A stretch of DNA of 64,000 nucleotides from Roseicyclus persicicus (GCF_012395815.1 NZ_JAAZQQ010000001.1:496001-560000); one strand, 5' to 3'. Counted from the stretch's first letter, positions 32,207-40,671 are shown. Notes: generated by a model from the sequence alone, not told the origin. A program made the numbers and translations.

Positions 32207-32221
32207 CTTGCGGTCCGCAAG
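32207..32221. promoter_or_regulatory. CTTGCGG-T-CCGCAAG palindrome upstream of thyX
   Basis: Perfect 7-bp arms around one base, 59 nt before the thyX ATG, nested in a longer ATCTTGC (32205) to GCAAGAT (32231) inverted repeat. A repressor site or a leader hairpin is possible. No known motif recognised. Confidence 0.4.
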
Positions 32222-32279
32222 GCGCGTGATGCAAGATGTTGGGGCACCCATCCCGTCCGACGACAGAAGGAGCCGCTCG

Positions 32280-33185
32280 ATGCCGCTCACCCCCGACGCC
32301 CAGGCCGAGATCGACGCCGCCCGCGCCACGCCCCGGCCCACGCTGCGCGCCGTCAGCGAGGGGATGGAGGCACATCTCTACACCGCCCACCCGGTGCTGG
32401 ATCACGGCTTTGTCCGGGTCATCGACTACATGGGCGACGACGCCGCCATCGTGCAGGCCGCCCGCGTCAGCTACGGCGCCGGCACCAGGAAGGCGCGCGA
32501 CGATGCGGGCCTGATCCGCTACCTGATGCGGCACTGGCACTCGACGCCGTTCGAGATGTGCGAGGTCAAGTTCCACGTCAAGCTGCCGGTCTTCGTGGCG
32601 CGGCAGTGGATCCGGCACCGCACCGCCAACGTGAACGAGTATTCCGCGCGCTACTCGATCCTCGACCGGGAGTTCTACATCCCCGCGCCCGAGAACCTGG
32701 CCGCGCAGTCCACCGTCAACAACCAGGGCCGGGGCGAGACCCTGTCGGGCCCCGAGGCGGCCCGGGTGCTGGAGATCCTCAAGGCCGACGCCGCCCGGTC
32801 CTACGACCATTACGAGGCGATGCTGAGCCAGGACGGCCAGCAGGGGCTGGCGCGCGAACTGGCGCGGATGAACCTGCCCGCCAACATCTACACCCAGTGG
32901 TACTGGAAGACCGACCTGCACAACCTGTTCCACTTCCTCCGGCTGCGCGCCGATGCCCACGCCCAGTACGAGATCCGGGTCTATGCCGAACTGATGTGCC
33001 GGCTGGTGGCCGACTGGGTGCCGGCGGCGTATTCGGCCTTCGAGGATTACCGCATGGGGGGCGTGTCGCTGTCGGCCAAGGGGGTGGAGGTGCTCCGCCG
33101 CCGGCTGGCGGGCGAGATCGTCACGCAGGAGACCAGCGGGATGAGCAAGGGCGAGTGGCGGGAGTTCGAGGAGGTGTTCGGGTGA
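32280..33185 (+). CDS. thyX: FAD-dependent thymidylate synthase ThyX
   Basis: Makes dTMP from dUMP using methylene-tetrahydrofolate and FAD/NADPH. It has 301 residues. The ThyX signature RHRx7S is complete: [11 protein letters not shown] (112-122), followed by [11 protein letters not shown]. The nucleotide-binding C-terminal half has [15 protein letters not shown] (about 208-222). SD AGAAGGAG before the ATG at 32280. The stop TGA shares its last base with the start of the next, foreign-looking gene (TGATG). Confidence 0.96.
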   Translation: MPLTPDAQAEIDAARATPRPTLRAVSEGMEAHLYTAHPVLDHGFVRVIDYMGDDAAIVQAARVSYGAGTRKARDDAGLIRYLMRHWHSTPFEMCEVKFHVKLPVFVARQWIRHRTANVNEYSARYSILDREFYIPAPENLAAQSTVNNQGRGETLSGPEAARVLEILKADAARSYDHYEAMLSQDGQQGLARELARMNLPANIYTQWYWKTDLHNLFHFLRLRADAHAQYEIRVYAELMCRLVADWVPAAYSAFEDYRMGGVSLSAKGVEVLRRRLAGEIVTQETSGMSKGEWREFEEVFG

Positions 33186-34168
33186 TGAGTGAATTGTCGA
33201 AGGGTGGAAATGGCTCGGACGTAGTTTCTGTCTCGGGAAAAGATGTAAGCATTCAACTTCTGCAGGATGTCTATCACTCCCTGACGGGAAAAACAGAGCA
33301 TCTGCAACGGTTCTTTTTTGATCCGCATGTGGTAAAGGCAGAAGACTTCAAGAACCTCCATACATTAATCCAGCAGGCGTTGGAGCAATATTATTGCTTA
33401 GACTTGGTTGACTCTTTCTTGGTTCGCTATGTGGGCGGAAGATCAGAAAGATTCAGTGGGTTTGGGCGCTTCTCTGCTCAGGCCTTCAATCGCAGTTTAT
33501 GTGTTGAAGAGGTTCAAATTGATTATGATTTTCTTATACACTTGCCTCAGTCTAAAGAGGCTAAGCCGTACAAGATATCTATCCGTCTGAGGAGCACACT
33601 CGCTACGTTGCAAGATGCACGGGATCGTAGCGCCAGCAATTCAGAGATAGACATGCTACTTCGCTTCACTCAAGTCACAGCGCACTTTGAAGTGCAATAT
33701 GTTGATATTGCGGTTGCCAGGGCCTTGGAGGCTCACTTTGAGGACTGGTATCGTAGCATTGCCAAGGTCAGATCAGGATTTTCCCGTTTCTGTTCGAAGG
33801 TTTCAGGGTTTGTAGATATTCTGATTAGAGTCCTTTCGATATTCTCTGCTGCGATTGTGCTTCTAGTCCTGTTTTCCGGATCGGTAGATGGTCAGGAGGC
33901 TCAATTTTCAGCAATTGTAGCTTCAATTGCTGTGCTGGCCGTAGTTCGCGTAGCTACTTTCCCCTTAGGTGATATCGCTGAAAGATGGTTGAAGGGGCTC
34001 TCACCTCAAAGCTCACTCTTGCTGTCATCGGCGGATCAAGACCTTGTCGATGCGCGCAACAAGTCAGTCGGTGTCATTGTTGTAAAGGTCTTCCTCAATG
34101 CGTTCTTTTCCATTGGTTGTGGTGTCGCTGCGGCGTTGCTCGGTTGGTGGATCGGAATTGGTTCGTAG
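33185..34168 (+). CDS. Low-GC orphan protein with C-terminal membrane segments
   Basis: Not recognised. 327 residues: a soluble N-terminal part (about 1-200) and a C-terminal membrane part with hydrophobic stretches at about 210-230, 241-260 and 296-324. The G+C content is much lower than in the neighbours (23 of 60 in 33361-33420, 29 of 60 in 33541-33600, against about 70% around it). It uses TTA and ATA codons that are nearly absent elsewhere here. Both point to recent acquisition. The ATG shares one base with the thyX stop, so it is read from thyX transcripts. No conserved enzyme motif is visible. Membrane-tethered effector, sensor or phage-defence roles are all open. Confidence 0.75.
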   Translation: MSELSKGGNGSDVVSVSGKDVSIQLLQDVYHSLTGKTEHLQRFFFDPHVVKAEDFKNLHTLIQQALEQYYCLDLVDSFLVRYVGGRSERFSGFGRFSAQAFNRSLCVEEVQIDYDFLIHLPQSKEAKPYKISIRLRSTLATLQDARDRSASNSEIDMLLRFTQVTAHFEVQYVDIAVARALEAHFEDWYRSIAKVRSGFSRFCSKVSGFVDILIRVLSIFSAAIVLLVLFSGSVDGQEAQFSAIVASIAVLAVVRVATFPLGDIAERWLKGLSPQSSLLLSSADQDLVDARNKSVGVIVVKVFLNAFFSIGCGVAAALLGWWIGIGS

Positions 34169-34198
34169 CAAGCGTAGGATAGGCTTACCCCTCCCCCC

Positions 34199-34226
34199 AC
34201 CATCGTGGGCAGAATGCCCACCCTAC
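34199..34226. repeat. REP-like hairpin with ACCCTAC edge
   Basis: GTGGGCA-GAA-TGCCCAC (34205-34221) with CCTAC on its right side. The form resembles the widespread GTAGGGTGGGCA hairpin elements. It begins 30 nt after the low-GC gene. Confidence 0.6.
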
Positions 34227-34317
34227 ACCCAGCCCCCGCGGGTCGGCGCAGCCCCGCAGCCTCGACTCCGCCCCCCGGCGCCCTACCTGCCCGGCGACCG
34301 TCTCGACCGGAGCCCCC

Positions 34318-34722
34318 ATGTCCCTTGCCGTCCTGTTCCTCGCCACCAGCGTGATCTTCCTCGTGGCCGATGCCGTCATGCTGCGGGCGGTGATCCAGCC
34401 CGCCTTTGCCCGCCACCTCGGCGACGGGCTCTACCCCGGCGGGTTCCGGCTGCTGCCGGCGGTGCTGTTCTATTTCACCTACATGGCGGGGGTGCTGTAT
34501 TTCGCCGGCTGGCCCGCCCTGCGCGACGGGGTGCCGGCGCAGGCGGCGCTGAACGGGGCGGTGCTGGGCTTCGTGGCCTACGGGACCTACGAGTTCACGT
34601 CCTGGGCGGTGATGCGCGACTGGCATCCGCAGATGGTCGCGCTGGACCTGGCCTGGGGCACGGCGGTCACGGCGCTGGCGGCCTGGGGCGGGGTCGTCGT
34701 GGCGCGGATGCTGGTGGGCTGA
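34318..34722 (+). CDS. DUF2177 membrane protein
   Basis: 134-residue inner-membrane protein with four predicted helices (about 2-24, 44-62, 78-98, 112-132). DUF2177 marks are YFTYMAGVLYFA (about 56-67), FVAYGTYEFTSWAVMRDW (about 85-102), and VALDLAWGTAVTALAAW at the end. Function unknown. It starts 92 nt after a REP-like hairpin and has its own SD-poor leader; it is the first host-like gene after the low-GC insertion. Confidence 0.87.
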   Translation: MSLAVLFLATSVIFLVADAVMLRAVIQPAFARHLGDGLYPGGFRLLPAVLFYFTYMAGVLYFAGWPALRDGVPAQAALNGAVLGFVAYGTYEFTSWAVMRDWHPQMVALDLAWGTAVTALAAWGGVVVARMLVG

Positions 34723-34790
34723 CGCGGCGCGGGATCATCGCGCCGCCGCGGGGGCGCCGGCGCTGCCGGGTCGGGGCGGGCAGGGGCCGG

Positions 34791-35000
34791 TCAGTCGGCC
34801 TTTTTCAGGTCCACCGCCGAGGCGCGCCCGTCGCGGCCCTCGCGCAGTTCGTAGCTGACCTTCATGTTGTCGGGGAGGCCGGTCATCCCGGCGCGCTCCA
34901 CGGCCGAGATGTGCACGAACACGTCCTTCCCGCCGCCATCGGGCGCGATGAAGCCATAACCTTTGGTGGTGTTGAACCATTTCACGGTGCCGGTGGGCAT
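34791..35000 (-). CDS. cspA: Cold-shock domain protein
   Basis: 69-residue single CSD protein, an RNA chaperone. MPTGTVKWFNTTKGYGFI holds RNP1 (KGYGFI, 13-18), and VFVHIS (27-32) is RNP2. An insert GMTGLPDN before KVSYEL is common in alphaproteobacterial members. Start ATG 35000. The upstream region to about 35200 is long and likely includes a structured 5' leader, typical of cold-shock genes; the AAGGA SD lies 12 nt before the ATG. Confidence 0.95.
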   Translation of the reverse strand: MPTGTVKWFNTTKGYGFIAPDGGGKDVFVHISAVERAGMTGLPDNMKVSYELREGRDGRASAVDLKKAD

Positions 35001-35252
35001 CGGTCTCAGTATCCTTCTCAACTCCAGTCCCGCCCGCGAACGCCGCGGCGGCGTGGTGCAGCAGGGGGCCCGAGTGACCGGTGTTCGGCCTTCTTGAGAG
35101 GGCGGTTCACGGGTTGAAACCTGACGTCACACAGAAAATGATGGCGCGGCCCGTCCAAAAAACAAGGGCGGCGTGCGGCGCCGGCGCGGGCTGGCCGGTT
35201 TTCGCGCGGCGCGTGTATGCGGGCCGGGCAGGATGCTGAAAGAGGGGGCAGG

Positions 35253-35567
35253 ATGAAGGTCTACGGGTTGAAGAATTGCGACACGTGCCGGGCCGCGGTG
35301 GCGGCGCTGCCGGGGGCGGAGCTGGTGGATGTCCGGGCGCTGCCGTTGTCGGAGGCCGACCGCGCGCGGTTCCTGGCGGCGTTCGGCGACGCGCTGGTGA
35401 ACCGGCGGTCGACCACCTGGCGCGGGCTGTCCGAGGCCGAGCGTGCGGGCGATCCCGCGGCGCTGCTGGCGGCGCACCCGGCGCTGATGAAGCGGCCGGT
35501 GATCGAGGCGGGCGGGCGGCTCTACCTCGGCTGGGACGCGGGGGTGAAGGCGGCGCTGTTGCCCTGA
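35253..35567 (+). CDS. ArsC/Spx-like thioredoxin-fold reductase (YffB type)
   Basis: 104-residue protein of the ArsC/Spx family. The N-terminal MKVYGLKNCDTC (1-12) holds the CxxC active-site motif; NRRSTTWRGLS (about 50-60) and LMKRPVIEAGGRLYLGW (about 77-93) complete the family pattern. YffB-type proteins are glutathione-linked reductases of uncertain substrate; arsenate reduction cannot be claimed. The ATG follows AGAGGGGG. The last 46 nt overlap the convergent DoxX gene. Confidence 0.86.
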   Translation: MKVYGLKNCDTCRAAVAALPGAELVDVRALPLSEADRARFLAAFGDALVNRRSTTWRGLSEAERAGDPAALLAAHPALMKRPVIEAGGRLYLGWDAGVKAALLP

Positions 35568-36088
35568 CGGCGGGCGAGGAGCGCGTCGAGCGACAGCGGG
35601 CCCGCGCCCTTGAGCACCAGGAGGATCAGCGGCAGGAGCCACAGGAGGCGGGTGTCGACCAGCCCGTCGGCGTGCCGGTCGAAGGGCAGGCCGAGGGCGA
35701 CCCCGTGGCCCAGCACGTCGACCCAGGTCTGCACCAGCACGAAGCCGATCATGCCGAGCGCCGACAGCCGGGTCAGGAGGCCCAAGGCGAGCAGGACGGG
35801 CAGGATCAGCTCGGCCCAGGTGCCGGCGACGACGATGGCCGTGGCGAGCGGCCCCAGCGCCGAGGGGTTGTAGCCCGCCGCCTCGAAGGCGCGGGGCAGG
35901 ATCTGGATGTAGGCGCCGGGGTCGGGGCTGAAGGGGCCGTCGCCGATCTTGGTCAGGCCCGAGCGCCAGTAGTAGGGCAGAAGGACGGCGGCGAAGGTCA
36001 GCCGCGCCAGCGTGGGCAGGAGCGCGGGCGCAAGCCGGGCCTCGAGCGCGCCGAAGACGCGGGCATGGAGCTGGGTCAGGGCCTGCAT
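35522..36088 (-). CDS. DoxX family membrane protein (bufferin operon)
   Basis: 188-residue inner-membrane protein with four predicted helices (about 25-45, 80-100, 105-125, 145-165) and the DoxX pattern YYWRSGLTKIGDGPF (about 39-53), VVAGTWAELILPVLLALGL. It starts 11 nt after bufC and is the last gene of bufA-bufB-bufC-doxX. DoxX genes often accompany DUF692 maturation enzymes; a role in electron supply or quinone-linked redox is a guess. Its 3' end overlaps the convergent ArsC-like gene by 46 nt; both reading frames look real by homology. Confidence 0.88.
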   Translation of the reverse strand: MQALTQLHARVFGALEARLAPALLPTLARLTFAAVLLPYYWRSGLTKIGDGPFSPDPGAYIQILPRAFEAAGYNPSALGPLATAIVVAGTWAELILPVLLALGLLTRLSALGMIGFVLVQTWVDVLGHGVALGLPFDRHADGLVDTRLLWLLPLILLVLKGAGPLSLDALLARRQGNSAAFTPASQPR

Positions 36089-36099
36089 GGCCGGTCCTT

Positions 36100-36837
36100 T
36101 CAGGCGGGGTCGGGCGTGAGCGCGCCCGAGGTCAGGAACAGGGTCAGGAGGGCCGCGGCATCGGCCCCGGGGTGATCCGCCAGCGCGCGGGTCAGCGCCT
36201 CGGACAGCGTCAGCCGGCCCTTGAGCGCGCGGGCGAAGGTCAGCCCGCCGGGCGGCAGGAGATGCGGGGCCGGGTCGTAGCCCGCCCGCGCGATCAGCAC
36301 GTCCTCGGGGCCCGGCGCGGGTTTGGGCGCGTCCGGGGCGTGGCTGAAGCGCCAGATGCCGTGCACCGGGTGGCGCGAGGACAGGACCAGCGTGGCGGGC
36401 GCGAGGCGCGGCTTCAGCGCCAGCACGGCGGCAGGCGCAAGCCCCGCGGTGTCGAAGGGCGCGGCGTCGGCGGCGTGGTAGGATTGCCGAAGCCCGAGGT
36501 CGAGCCGGGCGATGTCGGCGAGGTAGGGCAGGCGCGCGAGCGGCGGGAACCCCGCGACGAACCCCGGAAAGGTGGTGCCCCAGCTGGCGAGGCGGGGATC
36601 GGAGGGCGGGTGGGCGCGCAGGAACACGCCGGCGAGCGCCTTGAAGTAGGCGTCGCCCACCAGCCTGCGGACGGTGGGAAAGCCGGTTTCCAGCGCCTCG
36701 GTCAGCGAGACCGCGACGTTGTTGCGGTAGACGTCGAAGCGCTTGCCCGCGGGGCCGCCGAACGGGTCGCGGAGCCCCTCGGGCACCGGGGCCGATGGGT
36801 CGAGCAGCGCGGCGGCAAAGGCGGTCTGGCCGGTCAT
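36100..36837 (-). CDS. bufC: DUF2063 partner protein of MNIO enzyme (BufC)
   Basis: 245-residue cytosolic protein. The N-terminal DUF2063 domain (about 5-95) shows [16 protein letters not shown] (about 34-49) and [13 protein letters not shown] (about 53-65). The C-terminal half is a less conserved beta-rich part that ends in Leu-rich helices. DUF2063 proteins form complexes with DUF692 (MNIO) oxidases and help bind the precursor peptide. The ATG overlaps the bufB stop by 4 nt (ATGA, 36834-36837). Confidence 0.9.
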   Translation of the reverse strand: MTGQTAFAAALLDPSAPVPEGLRDPFGGPAGKRFDVYRNNVAVSLTEALETGFPTVRRLVGDAYFKALAGVFLRAHPPSDPRLASWGTTFPGFVAGFPPLARLPYLADIARLDLGLRQSYHAADAAPFDTAGLAPAAVLALKPRLAPATLVLSSRHPVHGIWRFSHAPDAPKPAPGPEDVLIARAGYDPAPHLLPPGGLTFARALKGRLTLSEALTRALADHPGADAAALLTLFLTSGALTPDPA

Positions 36838-37694
36838 CGCGCGGCCTCCACCGGCGAGAGGAGCGCGCCGGCGCGGGCGGCCTCGGCCATCAGCGTGGGC
36901 AGGGGCGGCACGTCGGTGTCCCATTCGATCAGCGTGGGGCGCGGGCCGCCGCGGGCGAGCGTGTGGGCGTAGAGCGCCCAGACGGCGCCGACCACGGGGC
37001 GGCCGTGGCTGTCGATCAGGAGCGGGCGGCCGTGCTCGTCGCGGTCCTCGTCATGGCCGCCGAGGTGGATCTCGCCCACCGCGTCCAGCGGGAAGGCGTC
37101 GATGTAGGCGCGGGCGTCCCAGCCCTGGTTGGTGGCCGAGACGAACACGTTGTTCACGTCGAGCAGCAGCCCGCAGCCGGTGCGGCGGGCGATCTCGGAC
37201 AGGAACTCGACCTCGGTCCGGTCGCTCTCGGCGAAGGCGAGGTAGGTGGCGGGGTTTTCCAGGAGCATCCGGCGGCCCAGCACCTCCTGCACGCGGTCGA
37301 TGTGGGTGCAGACGCGGGCGAGCGTGGCGTCGGTGTAGGGCAGGGGCAGCAGGTCGTTCAGGAAGCCCGTGTCATGGGTCGACCAGGCGAGGTGCTCGGA
37401 GAAGCTGGCCGGTTGCAGCCAGTCGCAGAGGTGGCGGAGGCGAGCGAGGTGGTCGGCGTCGAGCGGGCGTTCGCCGCCGATCGACAGGCCGACGCCGTGG
37501 ACGGAGATGGGGAAGCGCTCGGCCAGCGCGCGCAGTTGCGCCAGCGGGCGGCCGCCGGCGCCCAGGTAGTTCTCGGCGTGGATTTCCAGCCAGCGGACCG
37601 GGCCGGGGTCGGCCATGAGGCCCGCGAAATGCTGCGGCTTGTAGCCGAGGCCGGCGGCCAGCGGCAGGCGGCGGGGGGCGGCGGTGTCGAGCAT
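36834..37694 (-). CDS. bufB: Multinuclear non-haem iron oxidase (DUF692, BufB)
   Basis: 286-residue TIM-barrel enzyme of the MNIO/DUF692 family that modifies cysteines of ribosomal peptides. Metal-site candidates run through the chain: EIHAEN (37-42), H66 in SVHGVG, EH (100-101) in FSEHLAW, EN (146-147), DVNN (179-182), EIHLGGH (208-214), DSH (228-230) and E257/D259/D261 in LIEWDTD. The precursor gene bufA lies 65 nt upstream and bufC overlaps downstream. In the described bufferin pathway the enzyme makes thiooxazole-type groups from Cys and the product binds copper. Start ATG 37694. Confidence 0.92.
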   Translation of the reverse strand: MLDTAAPRRLPLAAGLGYKPQHFAGLMADPGPVRWLEIHAENYLGAGGRPLAQLRALAERFPISVHGVGLSIGGERPLDADHLARLRHLCDWLQPASFSEHLAWSTHDTGFLNDLLPLPYTDATLARVCTHIDRVQEVLGRRMLLENPATYLAFAESDRTEVEFLSEIARRTGCGLLLDVNNVFVSATNQGWDARAYIDAFPLDAVGEIHLGGHDEDRDEHGRPLLIDSHGRPVVGAVWALYAHTLARGGPRPTLIEWDTDVPPLPTLMAEAARAGALLSPVEAAR

Positions 37695-37759
37695 GGGGCG
37701 CGGGTCCGGTGTGCGGAAGGGGGGTGCGCCGCCCCGGGGGCGGGGCGGCGCGGTCGGGC

Positions 37760-38143
37760 TCACATGTCGAGCATCGAGGCCAGCGCGTCGGGCGCCATGT
37801 AGGTCGCCACCACGTCCGCCGCGACGCCCTCGGGCAGGTCGCGGTTGATGCCGGCGTAGCCCCACTCGGTCAGCTGGGTGTCGGTCGCGGCCATGCGGCC
37901 GTCGGGCAGCTCGATGTCGTTGCAGGTGCCGGCGGGCACCAGCGTCCAGGCGTTGCCCTGGTAGTCGACGGTCGAGGTGCCGGCGCAGGTGGTGCCGGGG
38001 CCGGCGGCGCAGTCGTTCTCGCCGGCGAGGCTGGCGCCGAAGCATTTTTCCTGCTCCTGCGCCTGGGCGCCGGTCACGCCGTGGGCGGTCAGGGCGGCGG
38101 TCACGGCGCCGAGGAGGGCGAGGGATTTCGTGGCGGTGGTCAT
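37760..38143 (-). CDS. bufA1: Bufferin-type precursor (DUF2282) with C-terminal extension
   Basis: 127-residue precursor. The signal peptide (1-28, cleavage near AQAQ) is followed by a four-cysteine core: Cys 34 (EKCFG), 45 (ENDCAAG), 53 (TTCAGTS) and 74 (PAGTCND), the spacing of DUF2282/BufA1. Mature core Cys would be modified by BufB and the peptide exported, where it is thought to chelate copper. Members I recall end soon after the fourth Cys; here 53 further residues follow (75-127), with no Cys and net acidic, including [14 protein letters not shown] and a terminal ASMLDM. The gene heads the operon and is 65 nt from bufB. Confidence 0.88.
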   Translation of the reverse strand: MTTATKSLALLGAVTAALTAHGVTGAQAQEQEKCFGASLAGENDCAAGPGTTCAGTSTVDYQGNAWTLVPAGTCNDIELPDGRMAATDTQLTEWGYAGINRDLPEGVAADVVATYMAPDALASMLDM

Positions 38144-38504
38144 GGGTCTTTGGCTCCCGTTCTGCGATGCGTGCAGGGTTCTGGTTGTGTGATCCGGGCG
38201 GCTGCACCGGATGGCATCACCCTGCGCCGGGGCTGCCATCAACAGCCAATCACGGCCCCGTGGGACACGCGGGCGTGACGCGCCGCGAGGGCCCCGTGAG
38301 GCGGGCCGGAGCGGGGCGCCACGGGAAATCAACGGGTTGCGTCGCGGATGCGGCAGGGGCGCTGACCTTGCCACCGGCGCGATGTGTCGGGCGGCAAGGG
38401 GGAGGCCGGGGGAATGTTTCACCGCGGCCGCAGCCGCACCCGGGCCTTTCACGGGCGCCCGTCCCCGACTATGTGAACGGGACGGCAGGACAGGAGGCAG
38501 AGAC
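38144..38504. other. 361-nt divergent intergenic region before bufA
   Basis: No gene seen. It should hold the bufA-operon promoter (minus) and the promoter of the membrane protein at 38505 (plus). I find no metal-responsive operator that I can name; GC is high and no A/T-rich box stands out. Confidence 0.4.
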
Positions 38505-38873
38505 ATGCGCAACGCGGCGCTGGTGCTGGGGCTGATCGGGGGCGTGCTCGCCATGGTGGTGGGCTTCTTCGTCTACGGCTACGTCGTGTTCATCGACTGG
38601 TTCGGCGAGGTGCCCGACCTCGCGCGGCAGGTCGAGGACCCGCAGATGAAGCAGGCGGTGTCAGTGATCGCGCCTCTGGTCGGGATCGCGGGCGGCGCCA
38701 TGGCGCGGGCGCGCGCGCTGTGGGGCGGGGTGCTGATGCTGCTGGCGGCGGGCGGCATCTGGCACGGGCTGGGCTTTGGCGTGTTCACCATCTTCCCGAT
38801 CGCCTGCCTGGGGCTCGGCGGCCTGCTGGCGCTGGCGGCGGGCAAGCCCGACGAGGAAAAGGCGCATTTCTGA
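38505..38873 (+). CDS. Hypothetical four-helix membrane protein
   Basis: 122 residues with hydrophobic stretches at about 3-26, 53-68, 70-88 and 93-112, and a polar loop (about 30-50, [17 protein letters not shown]). Family not recognised. Start ATG 38505 with AGGAGGCAG 6 nt before it. The stop is followed within 5 nt by a cluster of overlapping palindromes. Confidence 0.7.
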   Translation: MRNAALVLGLIGGVLAMVVGFFVYGYVVFIDWFGEVPDLARQVEDPQMKQAVSVIAPLVGIAGGAMARARALWGGVLMLLAAGGIWHGLGFGVFTIFPIACLGLGGLLALAAGKPDEEKAHF

Positions 38874-38877
38874 GGGC

Positions 38878-38946
38878 GGCGGAAAACGCGCGTTTTCCGC
38901 CCGGGAAACCCCGGGGTTTCCCGGGCGGTTTCCCCGGGGAAACCGC
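38878..38946. repeat. Overlapping palindrome cluster (24, 32 and 22 bp)
   Basis: Three perfect palindromes share arms: 38878-38901 (24 bp, GGCGGAAAACGC half), 38897-38928 (32 bp, half CCGCCCGGGAAACCCC) and 38925-38946 (22 bp, half GCGGTTTCCCC). They sit between convergent genes (membrane protein ending 38873, oxidoreductase ending 38955) and belong to the family at 5081-5147. Confidence 0.85.
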
Positions 38947-38954
38947 GCCCGGCG

Positions 38955-39977
38955 CTACGCCGTGCGCCCGGTCCCGATCCCGATGCAGATGTTGCCGAAG
39001 ACGGCCTGCGCCTCCATCGCCCGGAATGCCTCCGGCGCCTCGGTGAAGGGGTAGACCCGCCCGACCACGGGGCGCAGCCCGTGCTGCGCGATGGCGCGGG
39101 CCATGGCCGCGAAGCCCTGTTTCGAGCCGACCGTGACCGACCTGAGCGTCAGTTGGCGCGTCAGGATCGCGGGCAGGAACAGCTCGGCCCTGTTGCCGGT
39201 GACGTTGCCGATCAGGATGACCTGCCCGCCCGTCCGGGTGCAGCGGATCGCGTCGGGCAGCGTGGCCGCGCCGCCCAGCTCCAGCACCCGGTCGACGCCG
39301 CCTGTCGCCGCGCGCACCTCGGCCGCCCAGTCGGGGGTCGCGCCGCGGTCGACGACGTAGTCGGCGCCGAGCGCCGCGATGCGCGCGGCCTTGTCGGGGG
39401 AGGAGGTGGTGACGATGACCGCCGCGCCGGCGGCCTTTGCCAGCAGCACCGCCATCAGCGCCACGCCGCCGGTGCCGAGGATCAGCACCGTCTCGCCGGG
39501 GCGGACGGGCGGGGCCGCCATCAGCGCGCTCCAGGCGGTCAGGCCGGCGCAGGGCAGCGTGGCGGCCTCGGCGTCGGTCAGGTGGTCGGGCACGGGGACG
39601 ACGCCGGCCGCCGGGAAAACGCGGTGGGTGGCGAGCACCCCGTCCAGCGGCCCGCCGAGGCGGCCGGAGTCGAGGTCGGCGGGCGGGTCGCCGCCGTCCC
39701 AGTTCTGGAAGAAGGCGGGGCAAACGCGGTCGCCGGGGGCGATGCCGGTGACGCCCGGGCCGGTGTCGGTCACGACGCCCACCCCGTCCGACAGCGGGAT
39801 CAGCGGCGGCTGCACGGCGCGGCCGTGCTGGCCGCGCAGGACGACGAGGTCGCGGTAGTTGAGCGAGGCGGCGCGCATCTCCAGCAGCAGCTCGCCGGGG
39901 CCGGGGCGGGGGGTGGGGCGGTCCTGCAGCGCCAGGTTCCCGAAGCCGAAGCCGGTCGTGAACGTCCATGCCTGCAT
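38955..39977 (-). CDS. MDR family NAD(P)-dependent oxidoreductase
   Basis: 340-residue medium-chain dehydrogenase/reductase. N-terminal GroES-like half has LNYRDLVVLRGQHG (about 39-52) and SDGVGVVTDTGPGV; the Rossmann half starts with VLILGTGGVALMAVLLAKA (about 165-183). It lacks the standard structural-zinc Cys set, and resembles the zinc-independent quinone-oxidoreductase/alcohol-dehydrogenase-like group. Substrate unknown. Start ATG 39977. The TetR/RibD pair lies upstream beyond a dispersed element (40019-40051). Confidence 0.85.
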   Translation of the reverse strand: MQAWTFTTGFGFGNLALQDRPTPRPGPGELLLEMRAASLNYRDLVVLRGQHGRAVQPPLIPLSDGVGVVTDTGPGVTGIAPGDRVCPAFFQNWDGGDPPADLDSGRLGGPLDGVLATHRVFPAAGVVPVPDHLTDAEAATLPCAGLTAWSALMAAPPVRPGETVLILGTGGVALMAVLLAKAAGAAVIVTTSSPDKAARIAALGADYVVDRGATPDWAAEVRAATGGVDRVLELGGAATLPDAIRCTRTGGQVILIGNVTGNRAELFLPAILTRQLTLRSVTVGSKQGFAAMARAIAQHGLRPVVGRVYPFTEAPEAFRAMEAQAVFGNICIGIGTGRTA

Positions 39978-40018
39978 GGGTGGCCCCCCTGTCCGCCGCT
40001 GCGCCCTGCGGCCAGCCT

Positions 40019-40051
40019 GCCTCCGGCGGGAGTATTTGGAAAGCAAAGATG
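40019..40051. repeat. Dispersed intergenic element, copy 2
   Basis: CCTCCGGCGGGAG hairpin, TATTTGG, AAGCAAAGATG; between the TetR gene (stop 40105) and the MDR gene. Same strand orientation as copies at 24285 and 47903. Confidence 0.7.
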
Positions 40052-40104
40052 GGGCGGCCGGGCCCCGGCAAGGGTGTGTGCGAAGCGGCACGGGTGCCGG
40101 TCTG

Positions 40105-40671
40105 TCATGGGCCGCCGCGAGGCGCGGGGGCGGCGGTGTCGAGCAGCCAGTCGAGCGTCGCGGCGTAGCGGGCCTGGAGCGCGGCCGCATCCTGCCCGGC
40201 GTGGCAGAGCGCGAGGATCGTGCCGTGGGCCTGATCGACGAGGATGTCGCGCAGGTGGCCGCCGGCCGCGGGGTCGCCCGTCAGGGCGGCGCAGTCCTGC
40301 GCGAGCGCCTCGCCCAGCCGCGACAGGTCGGGCCCGACCAGCGCCGGGTCGGCCAGCGTCAGCTGCATCAGCCGGGGGTGGCGCGCCGCGCGGGCGACGT
40401 AGGACAGGAGCGTGGCCCGCAGCCGGCCGCGCGGATCGCCGTCCGGGGACGGGGCGATGCCGGCGAAGACGCGCCCCGTCATGGCGCGGAGGAGCGCCGC
40501 GCTGTCGCCGACGTGGTGCCGGACGGCCATCGCGGTCACGCCCAGCTCGGCCCCGAGCGCGCGGAAGCTGATCGCCTCGCCCGCCTCGACCCGGCGGAGG
40601 CCTGCGTCGAGGATCGCGGCCCGCCCCGTGGCCGCCGCCCGCGCCGGGCGCCCGGGCCTGCGGTCGGTCAT
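40105..40671 (-). CDS. TetR family regulator
   Basis: 188-residue repressor. The N-terminal HTH (about 10-55) has AAILDAGLRRVE, AISFRALGAELGVTAMAVRHHVG; the C-terminal ligand domain is Ala/Leu-rich. The start overlaps the RibD-like gene stop by 4 nt (ATGA at 40668-40671), so both are made from one mRNA whose promoter carries a TTATAC-N3-GTATAA dyad (41229-41243), the likely autorepression site. Ligand unknown. Confidence 0.88.
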   Translation of the reverse strand: MTDRRPGRPARAAATGRAAILDAGLRRVEAGEAISFRALGAELGVTAMAVRHHVGDSAALLRAMTGRVFAGIAPSPDGDPRGRLRATLLSYVARAARHPRLMQLTLADPALVGPDLSRLGEALAQDCAALTGDPAAGGHLRDILVDQAHGTILALCHAGQDAAALQARYAATLDWLLDTAAPAPRGGP

